Under the pieces are notes generated by a model. It worked only from the letters and a program-made list of their open reading frames with translations, made no database searches and was not told the origin of the DNA. Source: an uncultured bacterium (GTDB lineage: Bacteria; Bacillota; Clostridia; Lachnospirales; Lachnospiraceae). Taken from it: a stretch of 48,460 nucleotides of DNA. Positions 13,180-23,103 of the stretch are shown in pieces; the stretch's first letter is position 1; each line of letters begins with the position of its first letter. Made by a program: the position numbers and the translations under genes. The DNA is taken from NCBI GenBank assembly GCA_947073545.1, contig CAMTMP010000031.1, forward strand, positions 1 through 48,460, read 5' to 3'.

Positions 13180-13233
13180 AGGAACCTCCTTCCGGTGGCG
13201 GCATATGATAATAAAAAGCCCGGGGAGGTTCCT
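13180..13233 (+). promoter_or_regulatory. Hairpin that hides the ymxH ribosome site
   Basis: AGGAACCTCC (13180-13189) is the exact reverse complement of GGAGGTTCCT (13224-13233), which contains the Shine-Dalgarno and ends at the base before the ATG. The loop is 34 nt and has an extra CCGG/CCGG pair. Closed, it would block translation of the following gene. Confidence 0.65.
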
Positions 13234-13467
13234 ATGTTATTTTCGGAATTAAAGAAAAAGGAAGTCATCAACCTGAAAAACTGTGAGCGGCTCGGAAAGG
13301 TGAGCGATTTTGAGTTTGACGAGTGCACGGGACAGATTTTCAAGCTGATTATTCCGGGAGACAATAAATGGTGCGGTTTTTTCGGAAGCGAGCCGGATTA
13401 TGTGATCTGCTATAAAGATATCAAAAAGATCGGACCGGATATTATCGTGGTGGATATCTGCCTGTAA
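13234..13467 (+). CDS. YlmC/YmxH family sporulation protein, 77 aa
   Basis: The protein is a PRC-barrel-like beta protein of the YlmC/YmxH family: starts MLFSELKKKEVINLKNCERL, with GKVSDFEFD, FKLIIPG and DYVICYKDIKKIGPDIIVVD. Size is typical. The start is set by GGGGAGG five nt before the ATG at 13234; a longer frame from 13195 runs through the hairpin. Members are conserved in spore-formers and are controlled by sporulation sigma factors; the exact job is unknown. It follows the zinc-ribbon gene by 78 bp, mostly the RBS-sequestering stem. Confidence 0.88.
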   Translation: MLFSELKKKEVINLKNCERLGKVSDFEFDECTGQIFKLIIPGDNKWCGFFGSEPDYVICYKDIKKIGPDIIVVDICL

Positions 13468-13531
13468 ATGTTAACGTTTTGACGCAGATTTTTCTGTGGG
13501 GCCGGATGTCAATATGGTTACCATAAGATAG

Positions 13532-13560
13532 TTGACATAATGAGTGTTTTATCCTATAAT
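13532..13560 (+). promoter_or_regulatory. Consensus sigma-A promoter of nrdR
   Basis: TTGACA (13532-13537), a 17-nt spacer and TATAAT (13555-13560): a perfect match to consensus, about 60 bp before the nrdR start. Confidence 0.85.
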
Positions 13561-13626
13561 GAACATGTTGGGTGCGGCAATTTTTTCTATTGGCTCAAGT
13601 ACAGGTGGATAAGGAGGATATCCGGG

Positions 13627-14079
13627 ATGAAATGCCCTTTTTGTGGACATGAGAATACGAGGGTCATTGACAGCAGACCGGCGGAGGACAACAGTTCCAT
13701 CCGCAGACGGCGTGTCTGTGACGAGTGTGACAAGCGGTTTACCACTTATGAGAAGGTGGAGACGATACCGCTCATTGTCATAAAGAAAGATAATAACAGA
13801 GAGACTTATGACAGATCCAAGATCGAAGCGGGTGTGTTAAGAGCCTGCCATAAGAGGCCTATCAGCGCCAATCAGATCAATCAACTGGTGGACGCGGTGG
13901 AGACGGAAATCTTTAACCGGGAAGAGAAAGAAATTCCCAGTCAGGTGATCGGGGAGCTGGTTATGAATAAGCTCAAGGACTTAGAGGCCGTAGCCTATGT
14001 CAGATTTGCTTCTGTTTACAGGGAGTTTAAGGATATCAACACCTTTATGGAAGAATTAAAAAACGTGCTGGACAAGTGA
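13627..14079 (+). CDS. nrdR: Transcriptional repressor NrdR, 150 aa
   Basis: Zinc ribbon CPFCGHENTRVIDSR..RRRRVCDECDKRFTTYE at residues 2-50, followed by an ATP-cone domain (PLIVIKKDNNRETYDRSKIE, VLRACHKRPIS). This is the standard NrdR layout and length. The protein binds NrdR boxes upstream of ribonucleotide reductase genes and reads the ATP/dATP ratio. The ATG at 13627 follows AAGGAGG by about nine nt; upstream in-frame codons belong to the leader. It is transcribed from a consensus promoter, and its operon ends at the hairpin at 14183. Confidence 0.97.
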   Translation: MKCPFCGHENTRVIDSRPAEDNSSIRRRRVCDECDKRFTTYEKVETIPLIVIKKDNNRETYDRSKIEAGVLRACHKRPISANQINQLVDAVETEIFNREEKEIPSQVIGELVMNKLKDLEAVAYVRFASVYREFKDINTFMEELKNVLDK

Positions 14080-14182
14080 GACGCCCGCAGCAGGACACAG
14101 GGTATTTCACGCTTGCGGCATATGCCAAATGTCTGCTTTGCAGCCGCTTGGCGCATTGTCCGCAGAAACAAACGGCGAATAA

Positions 14183-14212
14183 AAAACACCTTGCGTTATC
14201 GTGAGGTGTTTT
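14183..14212 (+). terminator. Terminator after nrdR
   Basis: 9-bp stem AAAACACCT/AGGTGTTTT, 12-nt loop, followed by GTATTATT. The stem contains the A and T runs, so it may work in both directions. Confidence 0.7.
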
Positions 14213-14252
14213 GTATTATTGTAAAAGCAGAGAAAGATAAAGGAGTGCAGGG

Positions 14253-14768
14253 ATGGCGTGGCTTACGAGTTTTTATCCGGATGTATATCTGGATTCCTCA
14301 TATGAAATTGATTTTGAGGCATTATACAGGAAAGGGTTTCGAGGTGTTATCTTTGACATAGACAATACGCTCGTGCCCCACGGCGCGCCCGCCGATGCGC
14401 GCAGTATTGCGCTTTTTGAGAGGCTTAAAAGCATTGGATTCAAGAGTGTGCTTTTGTCAAACAACAAAGAGCCGCGGGTAAAAATGTTTAGCGATGAGGT
14501 ACATACGCGCTATATTTATAAGGCGGGAAAACCGGGGAAAAGGGGGTATCTGCGCGCTATGGAGATGATGAAAACAAATCCTGCCTCCACGCTTTTTGTG
14601 GGGGACCAGCTTTTTACGGATGTGTGGGGAGCAAAACGGACAGGAATATTGACCTATTTGGTTAAGCCTATTCACCCGAAAGAGGAAATTCAGATTGTTT
14701 TAAAGAGACGGCTGGAGCGGATCGTGCTGTTCTTCTACAGGCGCTCTCTGGAAAAGCAGCAGCGGTAG
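14253..14768 (+). CDS. YqeG family HAD phosphatase, 171 aa
   Basis: HAD motif I is FDIDNTLVPHG (DxDxT), motif II the S of LLSNNK, then K in KAGKPGKRG and motif IV VGDQLFTDV. It also begins with the family's FYPDVYLDSSYEIDFEALYRKG. The length is typical of YqeG (subfamily IIIA). The substrate in Firmicutes is not settled; relatives dephosphorylate phosphatidylglycerophosphate. It is followed 49 bp later by aroE, an arrangement (yqeG-aroE) widespread in Firmicutes. Ribosome site AAAGGAG. Confidence 0.93.
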   Translation: MAWLTSFYPDVYLDSSYEIDFEALYRKGFRGVIFDIDNTLVPHGAPADARSIALFERLKSIGFKSVLLSNNKEPRVKMFSDEVHTRYIYKAGKPGKRGYLRAMEMMKTNPASTLFVGDQLFTDVWGAKRTGILTYLVKPIHPKEEIQIVLKRRLERIVLFFYRRSLEKQQR

Positions 14769-14817
14769 GCCTTTTGGTTCGCATTAAAAACGGGCGGGAC
14801 AGGCATGGAGGAGAAAG

Positions 14818-15681
14818 ATGGAGATAAACGGTAAGACAAGAACCTGCGGGCTGATCGGGAATCCGGTGGAGCATACGCTTTCGCCGATGATACATAACAC
14901 GCTTGCAAAACGATTCGGGCACAATCTTGTGTACGTGCCGTTTCCGGTGGAGAGCGGGCGGATTACGGACGCTGTGAAGGGCGCGGAGGCGCTGCGTCTT
15001 TTGGGACTTAATGTGACGGTGCCATACAAGAGCGAGGTGATTCCCTGTCTGAGGGAGGTGGATTCTCTTGCGGCAGCCATCGGTGCGGTCAATACGCTGG
15101 CGGCGGTACCGGGCGGATTTAAAGGCTATAATACGGATATGGAAGGCCTTTACCGTGCGATGACGGCGGAGCATATTCAGATTGCTGACGAGGAGATTAT
15201 TCTGCTGGGAGCGGGAGGCGCTTCCAGAGCCGTGGCCTATCTGTGTGCCGTGAAGGGCGCAAAGCGGGTGTATCTCTTAAACCGTACGGTGGAAAAGGCG
15301 CAGAAGGTGGCGGAGGAAGTAAACCGCTCGGTGGAACGGCAGGTAGTTTTACCGATGGCCCTTTCGGACTTTGACAGTCTGCCGGAGCGGAAGTTTTTGG
15401 CGATTCAGGGAACATCCGTGGGGCTGGCGCCTCATGTAGAGGATGTGGTGATTGCGGATGAAAAGTTTTATGCGAAGGTTCACACGGGCTTTGATCTGAT
15501 TTACAGCCCGTGGGAAACCCGGTTTATGAAGCTGGTGAAGGAGAGCGGCGGCCGTGCGTATAACGGGTTGAAGATGCTTCTCTATCAGGGGATCATTGCC
15601 TATGAGCTGTGGAACGGGGTGAAGGTGTCCGGGGAGGACGCGGACGCGGTTTATGAGAAGCTGAAAGCACATTTTTATTAA
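14818..15681 (+). CDS. aroE: Shikimate dehydrogenase, 287 aa
   Basis: N-terminal substrate-binding motif NPVEHTLSPMIHNTL and catalytic lysine in NVTVPYKSEV, then the NADPH-binding GAGGASRAVAYL with NRT. It reduces 3-dehydroshikimate to shikimate with NADPH, the fourth step of the shikimate pathway. It is the first of three shikimate genes in a row (aroE, aroK, aroQ), separated by 62 and 46 bp. Ribosome site GGAGG before the ATG. Length is normal. Confidence 0.96.
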   Translation: MEINGKTRTCGLIGNPVEHTLSPMIHNTLAKRFGHNLVYVPFPVESGRITDAVKGAEALRLLGLNVTVPYKSEVIPCLREVDSLAAAIGAVNTLAAVPGGFKGYNTDMEGLYRAMTAEHIQIADEEIILLGAGGASRAVAYLCAVKGAKRVYLLNRTVEKAQKVAEEVNRSVERQVVLPMALSDFDSLPERKFLAIQGTSVGLAPHVEDVVIADEKFYAKVHTGFDLIYSPWETRFMKLVKESGGRAYNGLKMLLYQGIIAYELWNGVKVSGEDADAVYEKLKAHFY

Positions 15682-15743
15682 TTTTCGGTGTACGGCAGAC
15701 AAGGGCATGTCATCGCAGCGGACAGCTTGGCATGGAGGAAAAC

Positions 15744-16256
15744 ATGGGAAATGTAATATTGATCGGATTTATGGGATGCGGCAAGTCTACGGTCGGGCTT
15801 CGGCTGTCTTACCGCCTGCGTCGGACAATTATAGATACGGACAGGGAAATAGAGAAAGAAGAGCGCAGAACCATAACGGATATATTTGCGACGGACGGAG
15901 AGTCGTATTTCCGGGACAGGGAGACAGCCTGTCTAAAAAGATTGAAAAGCAGCGCAAATAACCAGATTATATCGGTGGGCGGCGGCCTGCCCATGCGGGA
16001 GGAAAACAGAGCGCTTTTGCACGAGCTGGGACAGGTGTTTTATCTGCGGGCCGAGGGTGAGACGATTTATGAGAGAGTGAAAGACGACACCAAAAGGCCG
16101 CTTTTGCAGGTGGAGGACCCTCTGACGAGAATAAAGACGCTGATCACGGAGAGAGATCCGTATTACAGGGAGGCGGCGGATGTGGTGATTACCGTAGATG
16201 GCAAGAGTTTTTCGCAGATTTTGGATGAGATAGAAGAAAACGCAGAACTGGTGTGA
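15744..16256 (+). CDS. aroK: Shikimate kinase, 170 aa
   Basis: Walker A loop GFMGCGKSTVG at residues 7-17, DTDREIE shikimate-binding segment, GGGLPMREENR and the lid R in KRPLL. It phosphorylates shikimate at O3 using ATP. I chose the ATG at 15744 because GGAGG lies five nt upstream; an in-frame ATG at 15732 overlaps that site and lacks its own. It lies between aroE and aroQ in the aro operon. Confidence 0.95.
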   Translation: MGNVILIGFMGCGKSTVGLRLSYRLRRTIIDTDREIEKEERRTITDIFATDGESYFRDRETACLKRLKSSANNQIISVGGGLPMREENRALLHELGQVFYLRAEGETIYERVKDDTKRPLLQVEDPLTRIKTLITERDPYYREAADVVITVDGKSFSQILDEIEENAELV

Positions 16257-16302
16257 CATATCGGAACAGGGAAAGGCGCGCCTTGGCGCGAGGGTGAGAA
16301 GA

Positions 16303-16731
16303 ATGAAGATACTGGTGATTAACGGACCGAATTTGAATTTTCTTGGGATTCGGGAAAAAAGTGTGTACGGTACGCAGGATTATGACTACCTGTTGCAGAT
16401 GATTGCGAAAAAGGGAGAGGAGACGAACAGTACCGTAGAGGTGTTTCAGAGTAACCACGAAGGCGCGATTATCGACCGGATTCAGGATGCCTATTTCGAC
16501 GGTACGGAGGGGATTGTGATCAATCCGGGGGCATTTACGCATTACAGCTATGCGATCAGGGACGCGCTGGCGAGCATTACGGTAAAGAAGGTGGAGATCC
16601 ATATCTCCGATATCACGCAGAGGGAAGAGTTTCGCAAAGTATCGGTGACGGCGCCGGTATGCGACAGACAGATTTACGGACAGGGATTGGACGGTTACCT
16701 TCAGGCGATCGATTTTATTCTGGATAGATAA
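16303..16731 (+). CDS. aroQ: Type II 3-dehydroquinate dehydratase, 142 aa
   Basis: Begins MKILVINGPNLNFLGIREK, with the catalytic tyrosine in VYGTQDY, the QSNHEGAIIDRIQ block and VEIHISDITQREEFR. This is the dodecameric type II enzyme, which removes water from 3-dehydroquinate with anti stereochemistry. It has no relation to the type I aroD enzyme. A GTG at 16294 is a possible earlier start. It closes the shikimate gene run; an inverted repeat follows. Confidence 0.95.
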   Translation: MKILVINGPNLNFLGIREKSVYGTQDYDYLLQMIAKKGEETNSTVEVFQSNHEGAIIDRIQDAYFDGTEGIVINPGAFTHYSYAIRDALASITVKKVEIHISDITQREEFRKVSVTAPVCDRQIYGQGLDGYLQAIDFILDR

Positions 16732-16735
16732 GGCA

Positions 16736-16790
16736 GCTGCTATCGGAATGGCAAATCGTGCCTGCATGAATTTGACGGGCGGATAGCAGC
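16736..16790 (+). terminator. Inverted repeat after aroQ
   Basis: GCTGCTATC/GATAGCAGC arms (16736-16744 and 16782-16790) enclose 37 bases. It lies directly after the aroQ stop and before the efp leader. The following bases are not T-rich until about 16799, so termination is plausible rather than certain. Confidence 0.45.
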
Positions 16791-16888
16791 CGACAAATGT
16801 TTTCTATAAAAAGAGGTTGAAAAATAGACTTTTTTAGTATAAACTAGAAAAGAATTATATTTGTGAAAGCTTAGGAGGAGATAGAAAT

Positions 16889-17446
16889 ATGGTATCAGCG
16901 GGTGATTTCAGAAATGGCATTACCGTCGAGATGGAGGGTAATGTTTTTCAGATAATTGAATTTCAGCACGTAAAACCGGGCAAAGGCGCAGCTTTTGTCA
17001 GAACGAAGCTGAAAAACATCATCAACGGCGGTGTGGTGGAAAAGAGTTTCCGTCCCACCGAGAAATTCCCTCAGGCACGTATTGACAGAAAGGACATGCA
17101 GTATTTATATTCTGACGGCGACCTGTTCAATTTCATGGATGTGGAGACCTACGACCAGATCGCATTGAATGCGGAGGCAGTAGGGGATGCTCTGAAATTT
17201 GTGAAAGAGAACGAGATGGTTAAGATCTGTTCATACAATGGCAATGTGTTCGCAATCGAGCCGCCGCTGTTTGTAGAGCTGGAGATCACCGATACCGAGC
17301 CGGGATTTAAGGGGGATACCGCGACTGGCGCGACGAAGCCCGCTATCGTGGAGACCGGCGCGAAGGTTATGGTGCCGCTGTTTGTGGAAAACGGCGAGAA
17401 GATCAAGATCGATACCAGATCCGGCGAGTATCTGTCCAGAGTATAA
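16889..17446 (+). CDS. efp: Elongation factor P, 185 aa
   Basis: KOW-like N-terminal domain with the conserved loop [19 protein letters not shown] carrying the modified-lysine position, then two OB-type domains ending RSGEYLSRV. It binds ribosomes stalled on proline runs and speeds peptide-bond formation. Length is typical. AGGAGG is about ten nt before the ATG, with a plausible promoter TTGAAA..TATAAA in the leader around 16815-16841. It is followed by an intrinsic terminator and so is probably monocistronic. Confidence 0.97.
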   Translation: MVSAGDFRNGITVEMEGNVFQIIEFQHVKPGKGAAFVRTKLKNIINGGVVEKSFRPTEKFPQARIDRKDMQYLYSDGDLFNFMDVETYDQIALNAEAVGDALKFVKENEMVKICSYNGNVFAIEPPLFVELEITDTEPGFKGDTATGATKPAIVETGAKVMVPLFVENGEKIKIDTRSGEYLSRV

Positions 17447-17471
17447 AAGCATTACATGAGTCAAAGCCCAT

Positions 17472-17511
17472 AAGACAATATAGACTTAGGTCTGTGTTGT
17501 CTTTTTCTTTA
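17472..17511 (+). terminator. Intrinsic terminator of efp
   Basis: Stem AAGACAA/TTGTCTT (17472-17478 with 17497-17503), inner AGAC/GTCT pairing, then a T-rich tail TTTCTTT. Confidence 0.8.
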
Positions 17512-17530
17512 CCCAATATGCCCGGAGAGA

Positions 17531-18433
17531 ATGGGAAAGGGAAATATGGGATTTCAAAAATTTGTAGAGAATATCGTGGATTTATTACAGGAAAGAATGG
17601 GGGATGCCTATGAGATCAGGGTGCTCCATGTGACCAAAAACAATGATGTGGAGCAGACGGGAATCGCCATAACAAGACAGGAGGACAGCATTTTCCCAAC
17701 CATTTATCTGGAGGGGCTTTATCAGGAGCATTTAGAGGGCGAGCGGTTAGGCGTTCTTGTGGAGCGGATTATCAACTGCCATGAGGAACAGTCCATGGCG
17801 CTGGATCTGGATTTAGATTTTTTTCGTGATTACAGCAGGGTAAAGGATAGGATATTCTATAAGCTGGTCAGCTTTGAAAAGAATAAAAAGTTTCTGAGGG
17901 ATGCGCCCCATCTGCGATGGCATGATCTGGCAGTTGTGTTTTACTATGCGCTGGAGGAGGATGTGGTCAAGGGCGGTTCCATTACGATCCAAAGACAGCA
18001 TATGCTGATGTGGAAACAAAATGCGGAATCGCTTTACCGGACGGCCGGACACAATACGAGGCGGATCATGCCGGAGCTTTTGGTTTCCATGCCGGAGTTG
18101 ATTGCGGAAATGACAGGCATCTTTGTGCGGGAGGATGACACGACACCGATGTATGTGTTGACGAACCGGGAAAAACGTTTTGGCGCTTCCGCGATGCTGT
18201 ACTCCGAAAAGATCGGGCGTCTGGCAGAGAAGTTCGGCTGCGATCTGCTGATTCTGCCCAGTTCTGTGCACGAGGTGCTGCTGATACCCGATGATCATGT
18301 CAGGGAATATGCCTTTTACAGACAGATGGTGGAGGAAGTCAACCGGACGCAGGTGGAGCCTGAAGAGGTGCTTTCCTACGGCCTTTATCGATATTGCCGA
18401 AAAAATTCGGAAATTGAGGAAATTATTTCTTAG
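17531..18433 (+). CDS. DUF5688 family protein, 300 aa
   Basis: The opening helix (FQKFVENIVDLLQERMGDAY), the VTKNNDVEQTGIAI strand, ISPTIYLE-like FPTIYLEGLYQEH and the VPHLRW/LAVVFYY segment match DUF5688, a family found mostly in gut Clostridia. It has no signal peptide, membrane helix or catalytic motif. Length is typical. The start is uncertain between ATGs at 17531 and 17546; GGAGAG is too close to the first, and the second has only AAAGGGA. Function unknown. It lies alone between the efp terminator and the tRNA-Arg promoter. Confidence 0.85.
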   Translation: MGKGNMGFQKFVENIVDLLQERMGDAYEIRVLHVTKNNDVEQTGIAITRQEDSIFPTIYLEGLYQEHLEGERLGVLVERIINCHEEQSMALDLDLDFFRDYSRVKDRIFYKLVSFEKNKKFLRDAPHLRWHDLAVVFYYALEEDVVKGGSITIQRQHMLMWKQNAESLYRTAGHNTRRIMPELLVSMPELIAEMTGIFVREDDTTPMYVLTNREKRFGASAMLYSEKIGRLAEKFGCDLLILPSSVHEVLLIPDDHVREYAFYRQMVEEVNRTQVEPEEVLSYGLYRYCRKNSEIEEIIS

Positions 18434-18443
18434 GCGCGATTAC

Positions 18444-18472
18444 TTGACAAGTGTGCCCGCATGAGGTATGAT
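18444..18472 (+). promoter_or_regulatory. Promoter of tRNA-Arg
   Basis: TTGACA (18444-18449), 17-nt spacer, TATGAT (18467-18472), about 65 bp before the tRNA. Confidence 0.7.
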
Positions 18473-18536
18473 ACAAAAGATGTAACAAATTCGTAACAAT
18501 TTTATGGATTGTTTAAAACTTGTTACATCAAGGCGG

Positions 18537-18608
18537 GCACCCGTAGTCTAATGGATAAAACGTAGGCCTCCGACGCCTTTGATGCAGGTTCGAGTCCTGT
18601 CGGGTGCA
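18537..18608 (+). tRNA. tRNA-Arg (anticodon CCG)
   Basis: Acceptor stem GCACCCG/CGGGTGC closes the gene, with D-arm AGTCTAATGGAT, anticodon loop CTCCGAC reading CCG and the T-arm GGTTCGAGTCC. The 3' CCA is not encoded. It reads CGG codons. Confidence 0.93.
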
Positions 18609-18672
18609 TGTTTATGGATTTCCGGGATGATATGCAATATCGTCCCGGAAATTCTGAGACTGGAGGAGTTTC

Positions 18673-19953
18673 ATGAACATGACAAACAATACAATATGGG
18701 AGGGGCTGAAAGCTAAGTTTGAGTCGTTTAAAAACTGGCTGGTACGATATTCCAAGATTGTTCTTCCTGTCATTTTGGTGGTCTGTGTCGGGTTGACGAT
18801 TGTGATAGCGATACAGGCGAATAAGCGGAAGATAGAGCAGGAGGAGACGGTGGTTGCGCCGGAAGAGAATACTGGTGAGGACGACGCGCTGCTCAACGTG
18901 CCGGAGGTGCCTTTGGAGAAAGATGCCGTTCCGGGGATCAATGAGTTGTTTGACGTCTACTATAAGGCGATGGTGGATGGCGATACGGCCACCATGGAGA
19001 AGCTGGTCTACTATATGGATGCGACGGAGATACTGAGAGCCGCGGAAACCAGTAAATATATCGATTCCTATCCGCCGCTGGAGATTTACACCAAGACAGG
19101 ACCGAAGGAAGGCACCTATATTGCTTATGTTTATGCGGAGTTAAAGTTCCATGATTATGATAAGCCGATTCCCGGTATGCGGACATATTATGTGTGTACC
19201 AATGAGGACGGGGAGCTATACATCAATGAGGACGGCGACGAAAGCGACAACGAACTGCATTACATGCGTGAAATCCAGCTTCAGGCTGATGTGATTGACC
19301 TGAATAACAAGGCGGCTGAGGCTTACAACAAAATGGTGGTGGACGATCCGCAGTTGGCCGATTTTCTCCTAGAACTGCGGGAGGAGATTGAGAAGAACGT
19401 GGGCGAGGCGCTGGCACGCGCGGAGCAGAGCGAAGAGTCGGAAAGGGCTGAGGAGGAAACGCCTGAGGAAACCGAGGAAGAAGCGCCTGTCGAGGTCGCT
19501 ACGAAGGTAAAGACAACAGATGTGGTTAATATAAGAACTTCCGACAGCGAGACGGCGGATAAGCTGGGTAAGGCGGCTGTGGGAGACGAGTTTGAACTTC
19601 TGGAGGAGAAAGGCAACGGCTGGAGCAAGATTAGGTATGACGGCGGCGAAGCTTTTATCAAAAGCGATTTTCTGGAACCTTCCGAGACGATGACGGCATC
19701 CGCAGAGGAGCCGGCTGAGGAAGAGGATTCTCAGGAACAGGCTGATAACAGCAGCGATTCCGCAGCTTCAAACGGTACGGTCAGGGTGAAGGAAACTGTC
19801 AGAATCCGAAGCGGCGCGAGCGAGAACTCCGAGAAGATAGCGACTGCCTACATGGGTGAAACTTTTGAAGTAATTATGAAACAGGCCGATGGCTGGACAA
19901 AAATAAAGTATAACGGGGAAACCGCCTATGTGAAGTCGGATTATGTGGAGTAG
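18673..19953 (+). CDS. Membrane-anchored protein with two C-terminal SH3b domains, 426 aa
   Basis: A short cytoplasmic N-terminus is followed by one transmembrane helix (about residues 32-52, IVLPVILVVCVGLTIVIAI). Then comes an extracytoplasmic alpha/beta domain (about 80-240, including MVDGDTATMEKLVYYMDATE), an acidic E/P-rich linker and two SH3b domains (about 275-335 and 365-426, each VNIRTSDSE- or VRIRSGASE-like with a WxKI strand). SH3b domains bind peptidoglycan, so the protein is probably tethered between membrane and wall. It shares this plan with the zinc-ribbon protein at 12157. No enzyme motif; function unknown. GGAGGAG precedes the ATG. Confidence 0.8.
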   Translation: MNMTNNTIWEGLKAKFESFKNWLVRYSKIVLPVILVVCVGLTIVIAIQANKRKIEQEETVVAPEENTGEDDALLNVPEVPLEKDAVPGINELFDVYYKAMVDGDTATMEKLVYYMDATEILRAAETSKYIDSYPPLEIYTKTGPKEGTYIAYVYAELKFHDYDKPIPGMRTYYVCTNEDGELYINEDGDESDNELHYMREIQLQADVIDLNNKAAEAYNKMVVDDPQLADFLLELREEIEKNVGEALARAEQSEESERAEEETPEETEEEAPVEVATKVKTTDVVNIRTSDSETADKLGKAAVGDEFELLEEKGNGWSKIRYDGGEAFIKSDFLEPSETMTASAEEPAEEEDSQEQADNSSDSAASNGTVRVKETVRIRSGASENSEKIATAYMGETFEVIMKQADGWTKIKYNGETAYVKSDYVE

Positions 19954-20068
19954 GCGCTGTTTAAAAACCGGTTAAAACGGAAAGACTGGACAGGTGAGAG
20001 AAAAATTCTTACCTGTCTATTTTTTCGCGTATAGTTATTGTACAGCTATCATGAAAGGAGCGCTATCC

Positions 20069-20500
20069 ATGAAACATGACGACGAGATGGTTTTGAAGGA
20101 GATACAAAAAAGCACACAGATGGGAATGACGGCAATTGATACCATTCTGGATAAGATCGGAAATGATGATTTTTCTATAACGCTGTCCAGACAGTCCCTG
20201 CATTATGCGGACATTCACAACCGGGCGCTGGATCAGATTCTGCGGCAGGATGGGGAAGGGTACCGCGGCAGTCAGATCGGTGAAATGATGCTGAAAGGCA
20301 GCATACACGCGAATACGGCTTTCAATGTCAGCACCGGGCATCTGGCGGAAATGATGATTCAGGGGAGCAACAGGGGAATCACCAGCATGTATAAGAGCTT
20401 GAAACATAATGGGCTTGCCGCGGACGAGACCGTGGAGTTGGCAAAGGAACTGATGGATTTTGAAGAAAAGAGTATAGAGCGGCTGAAGGAATATCTGTAA
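20069..20500 (+). CDS. Helical hypothetical protein, possibly ferritin-like, 143 aa
   Basis: The ATG at 20069 follows AAAGGAG by eight nt. The product appears all alpha: four helices with heptad-like spacing. It contains histidines at regular positions in QSLHYADIHNRALDQIL and GSIHANTAF, and GHLAEMMIQGSNRG. The pattern recalls DUF2383/ferritin-like helical bundles, but the metal ligands ExxH are not clear. Not recognised with certainty. It lies alone between the SH3 protein and gdhA, with no clear terminator. Confidence 0.6.
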   Translation: MKHDDEMVLKEIQKSTQMGMTAIDTILDKIGNDDFSITLSRQSLHYADIHNRALDQILRQDGEGYRGSQIGEMMLKGSIHANTAFNVSTGHLAEMMIQGSNRGITSMYKSLKHNGLAADETVELAKELMDFEEKSIERLKEYL

Positions 20501-20630
20501 ATTATGCCATGAAAAGCGTATTTTATATGTGGAATGCAGGATGCCCAATAATATGTATACAAGTATTTTGGTATTATTGTACAATATATCTAAAAAATAC
20601 AGAGGAAATTTTTACACTTTAATTCGCTAA

Positions 20631-22055
<1,425 letters not shown>

Positions 22056-22185
22056 GAAGTAGGGATTGAATTGAAAAGCAGGGAACAAGTCGTTTTAAAA
22101 GTGGCTGGTTCTCTGCTTTGGCAAATAGGAGCATATCTGGATTATCCTTTTCAAAACAACAGTAATATGTTAAAATAGGTTCAAT

Positions 22186-22259
22186 GGAAGCATGGCTCAG
22201 CTGGGATGAGCGCTCGCCTGACTAGCGGGAGGTCAAGGGTTCGAGCCCCTTTGCTTCCA
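22186..22259 (+). tRNA. tRNA-Val (anticodon GAC)
   Basis: Acceptor stem GGAAGCA/TGCTTCC, D-arm GCTCAGCTGGGATGAGC, anticodon loop CTGACTA reading GAC, T-arm GGGTTCGAGCCCC. CCA is not encoded. A weak promoter (TTTTCA-N17-TAAAAT) precedes it. Confidence 0.92.
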
Positions 22260-22266
22260 TTTTTCA

Positions 22267-22295
22267 TTGTCTTCCCGAACACAACATGATATAAT
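22267..22295 (+). promoter_or_regulatory. Promoter of the first LytTR two-component operon
   Basis: TTGTCT (22267-22272), 17-nt spacer, TATAAT (22290-22295), directly after tRNA-Val and 22 bp before the regulator start. Confidence 0.65.
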
Positions 22296-22316
22296 ACGTT
22301 TCTTAAGGAGGCGGGC

Positions 22317-23024
22317 ATGATTACGATTGCAATTTGTGACGACGAAAAGCAGATAGCGGATCAGGTCAGGAAACTGGTGTCCAAATTTTTTCACGCAAAA
22401 AATATGGAAACATCTATCGTCTGTTTTTCCGGCGGGGAGGAATTATTACGGTATGACAGGGGCATAGACATTCTTTTTCTCGACATTCAGATGAATGGAA
22501 TGGACGGCATGGAGACGGCGAGAAAACTGCGCAGCCGGAATTTTAAGGGGTTTCTTATTTTTATCACGATTCTAAGAGAGATGGTGTTCGAATCCTTTGA
22601 AGTGCAGGCGTACGACTATCTGGTGAAGCCGGTTGAGGAGAGGCAGTTTGCAAGGACAATGGAACGCCTGCTTGTCTCCATCAACAATGTTAACGAGGAA
22701 AAGCTGCTCGTGCAGAAGGGATATGAGAGAAGTATTATTTCTTTTGAAGAGATCGTTTTTGCCGAGGTCATTGACAGAAAAGTTTATCTGCACCTGGTGT
22801 CGTCGGACGTGGTGGATTTTTATGACAAGATTGAAAATCTGGAGGAAAGACTGGACAGCCGGTTTTTCCGATGCCACAGGAGCTTTCTGATTAACCTGAA
22901 ATACTTGAAGAGCTACAAAAACGGCGTGGCATATATGGAGAATGGGAAGGAAATCCCTATTTCCAGACTGCGCAGCAAAGCGTTTTCCGAGGTGATTTTG
23001 CAGTATATGAGAAGCTGGAAGTAA
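22317..23024 (+). CDS. LytTR-family response regulator, 235 aa
   Basis: Receiver domain at residues 1-120 with acidic pocket CDDE, phospho-acceptor D in ILFLDIQMNGMDG and K in DYLVKPV. LytTR DNA-binding domain at about 130-232 (FAEVIDRKVYLHLVSSD, FFRCHRSFLINLKYLKSY, IPISRLRSKAF). This is the AgrA/VirR type that binds paired ACnGTTnRG sites. It is followed by its GHKL sensor kinase 79 bp later. No agrB/agrD-like peptide genes are beside it, so the signal is unknown. AAGGAGG ribosome site. Confidence 0.93.
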   Translation: MITIAICDDEKQIADQVRKLVSKFFHAKNMETSIVCFSGGEELLRYDRGIDILFLDIQMNGMDGMETARKLRSRNFKGFLIFITILREMVFESFEVQAYDYLVKPVEERQFARTMERLLVSINNVNEEKLLVQKGYERSIISFEEIVFAEVIDRKVYLHLVSSDVVDFYDKIENLEERLDSRFFRCHRSFLINLKYLKSYKNGVAYMENGKEIPISRLRSKAFSEVILQYMRSWK

Positions 23025-23103
23025 CAGTTTGGATTAAGATTTTGCACTTGCTGCAAGGTTCGTAAGAATGCACAGATTTGGTCAGAGAATTGGAGTCTGT
23101 AAG

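Noticed and set aside
23026..23046. ACAGTTTGG after the first LytTR regulator as an operator
   Set aside because: A lone half-site without a partner at the usual spacing and without a promoter nearby; probably chance.
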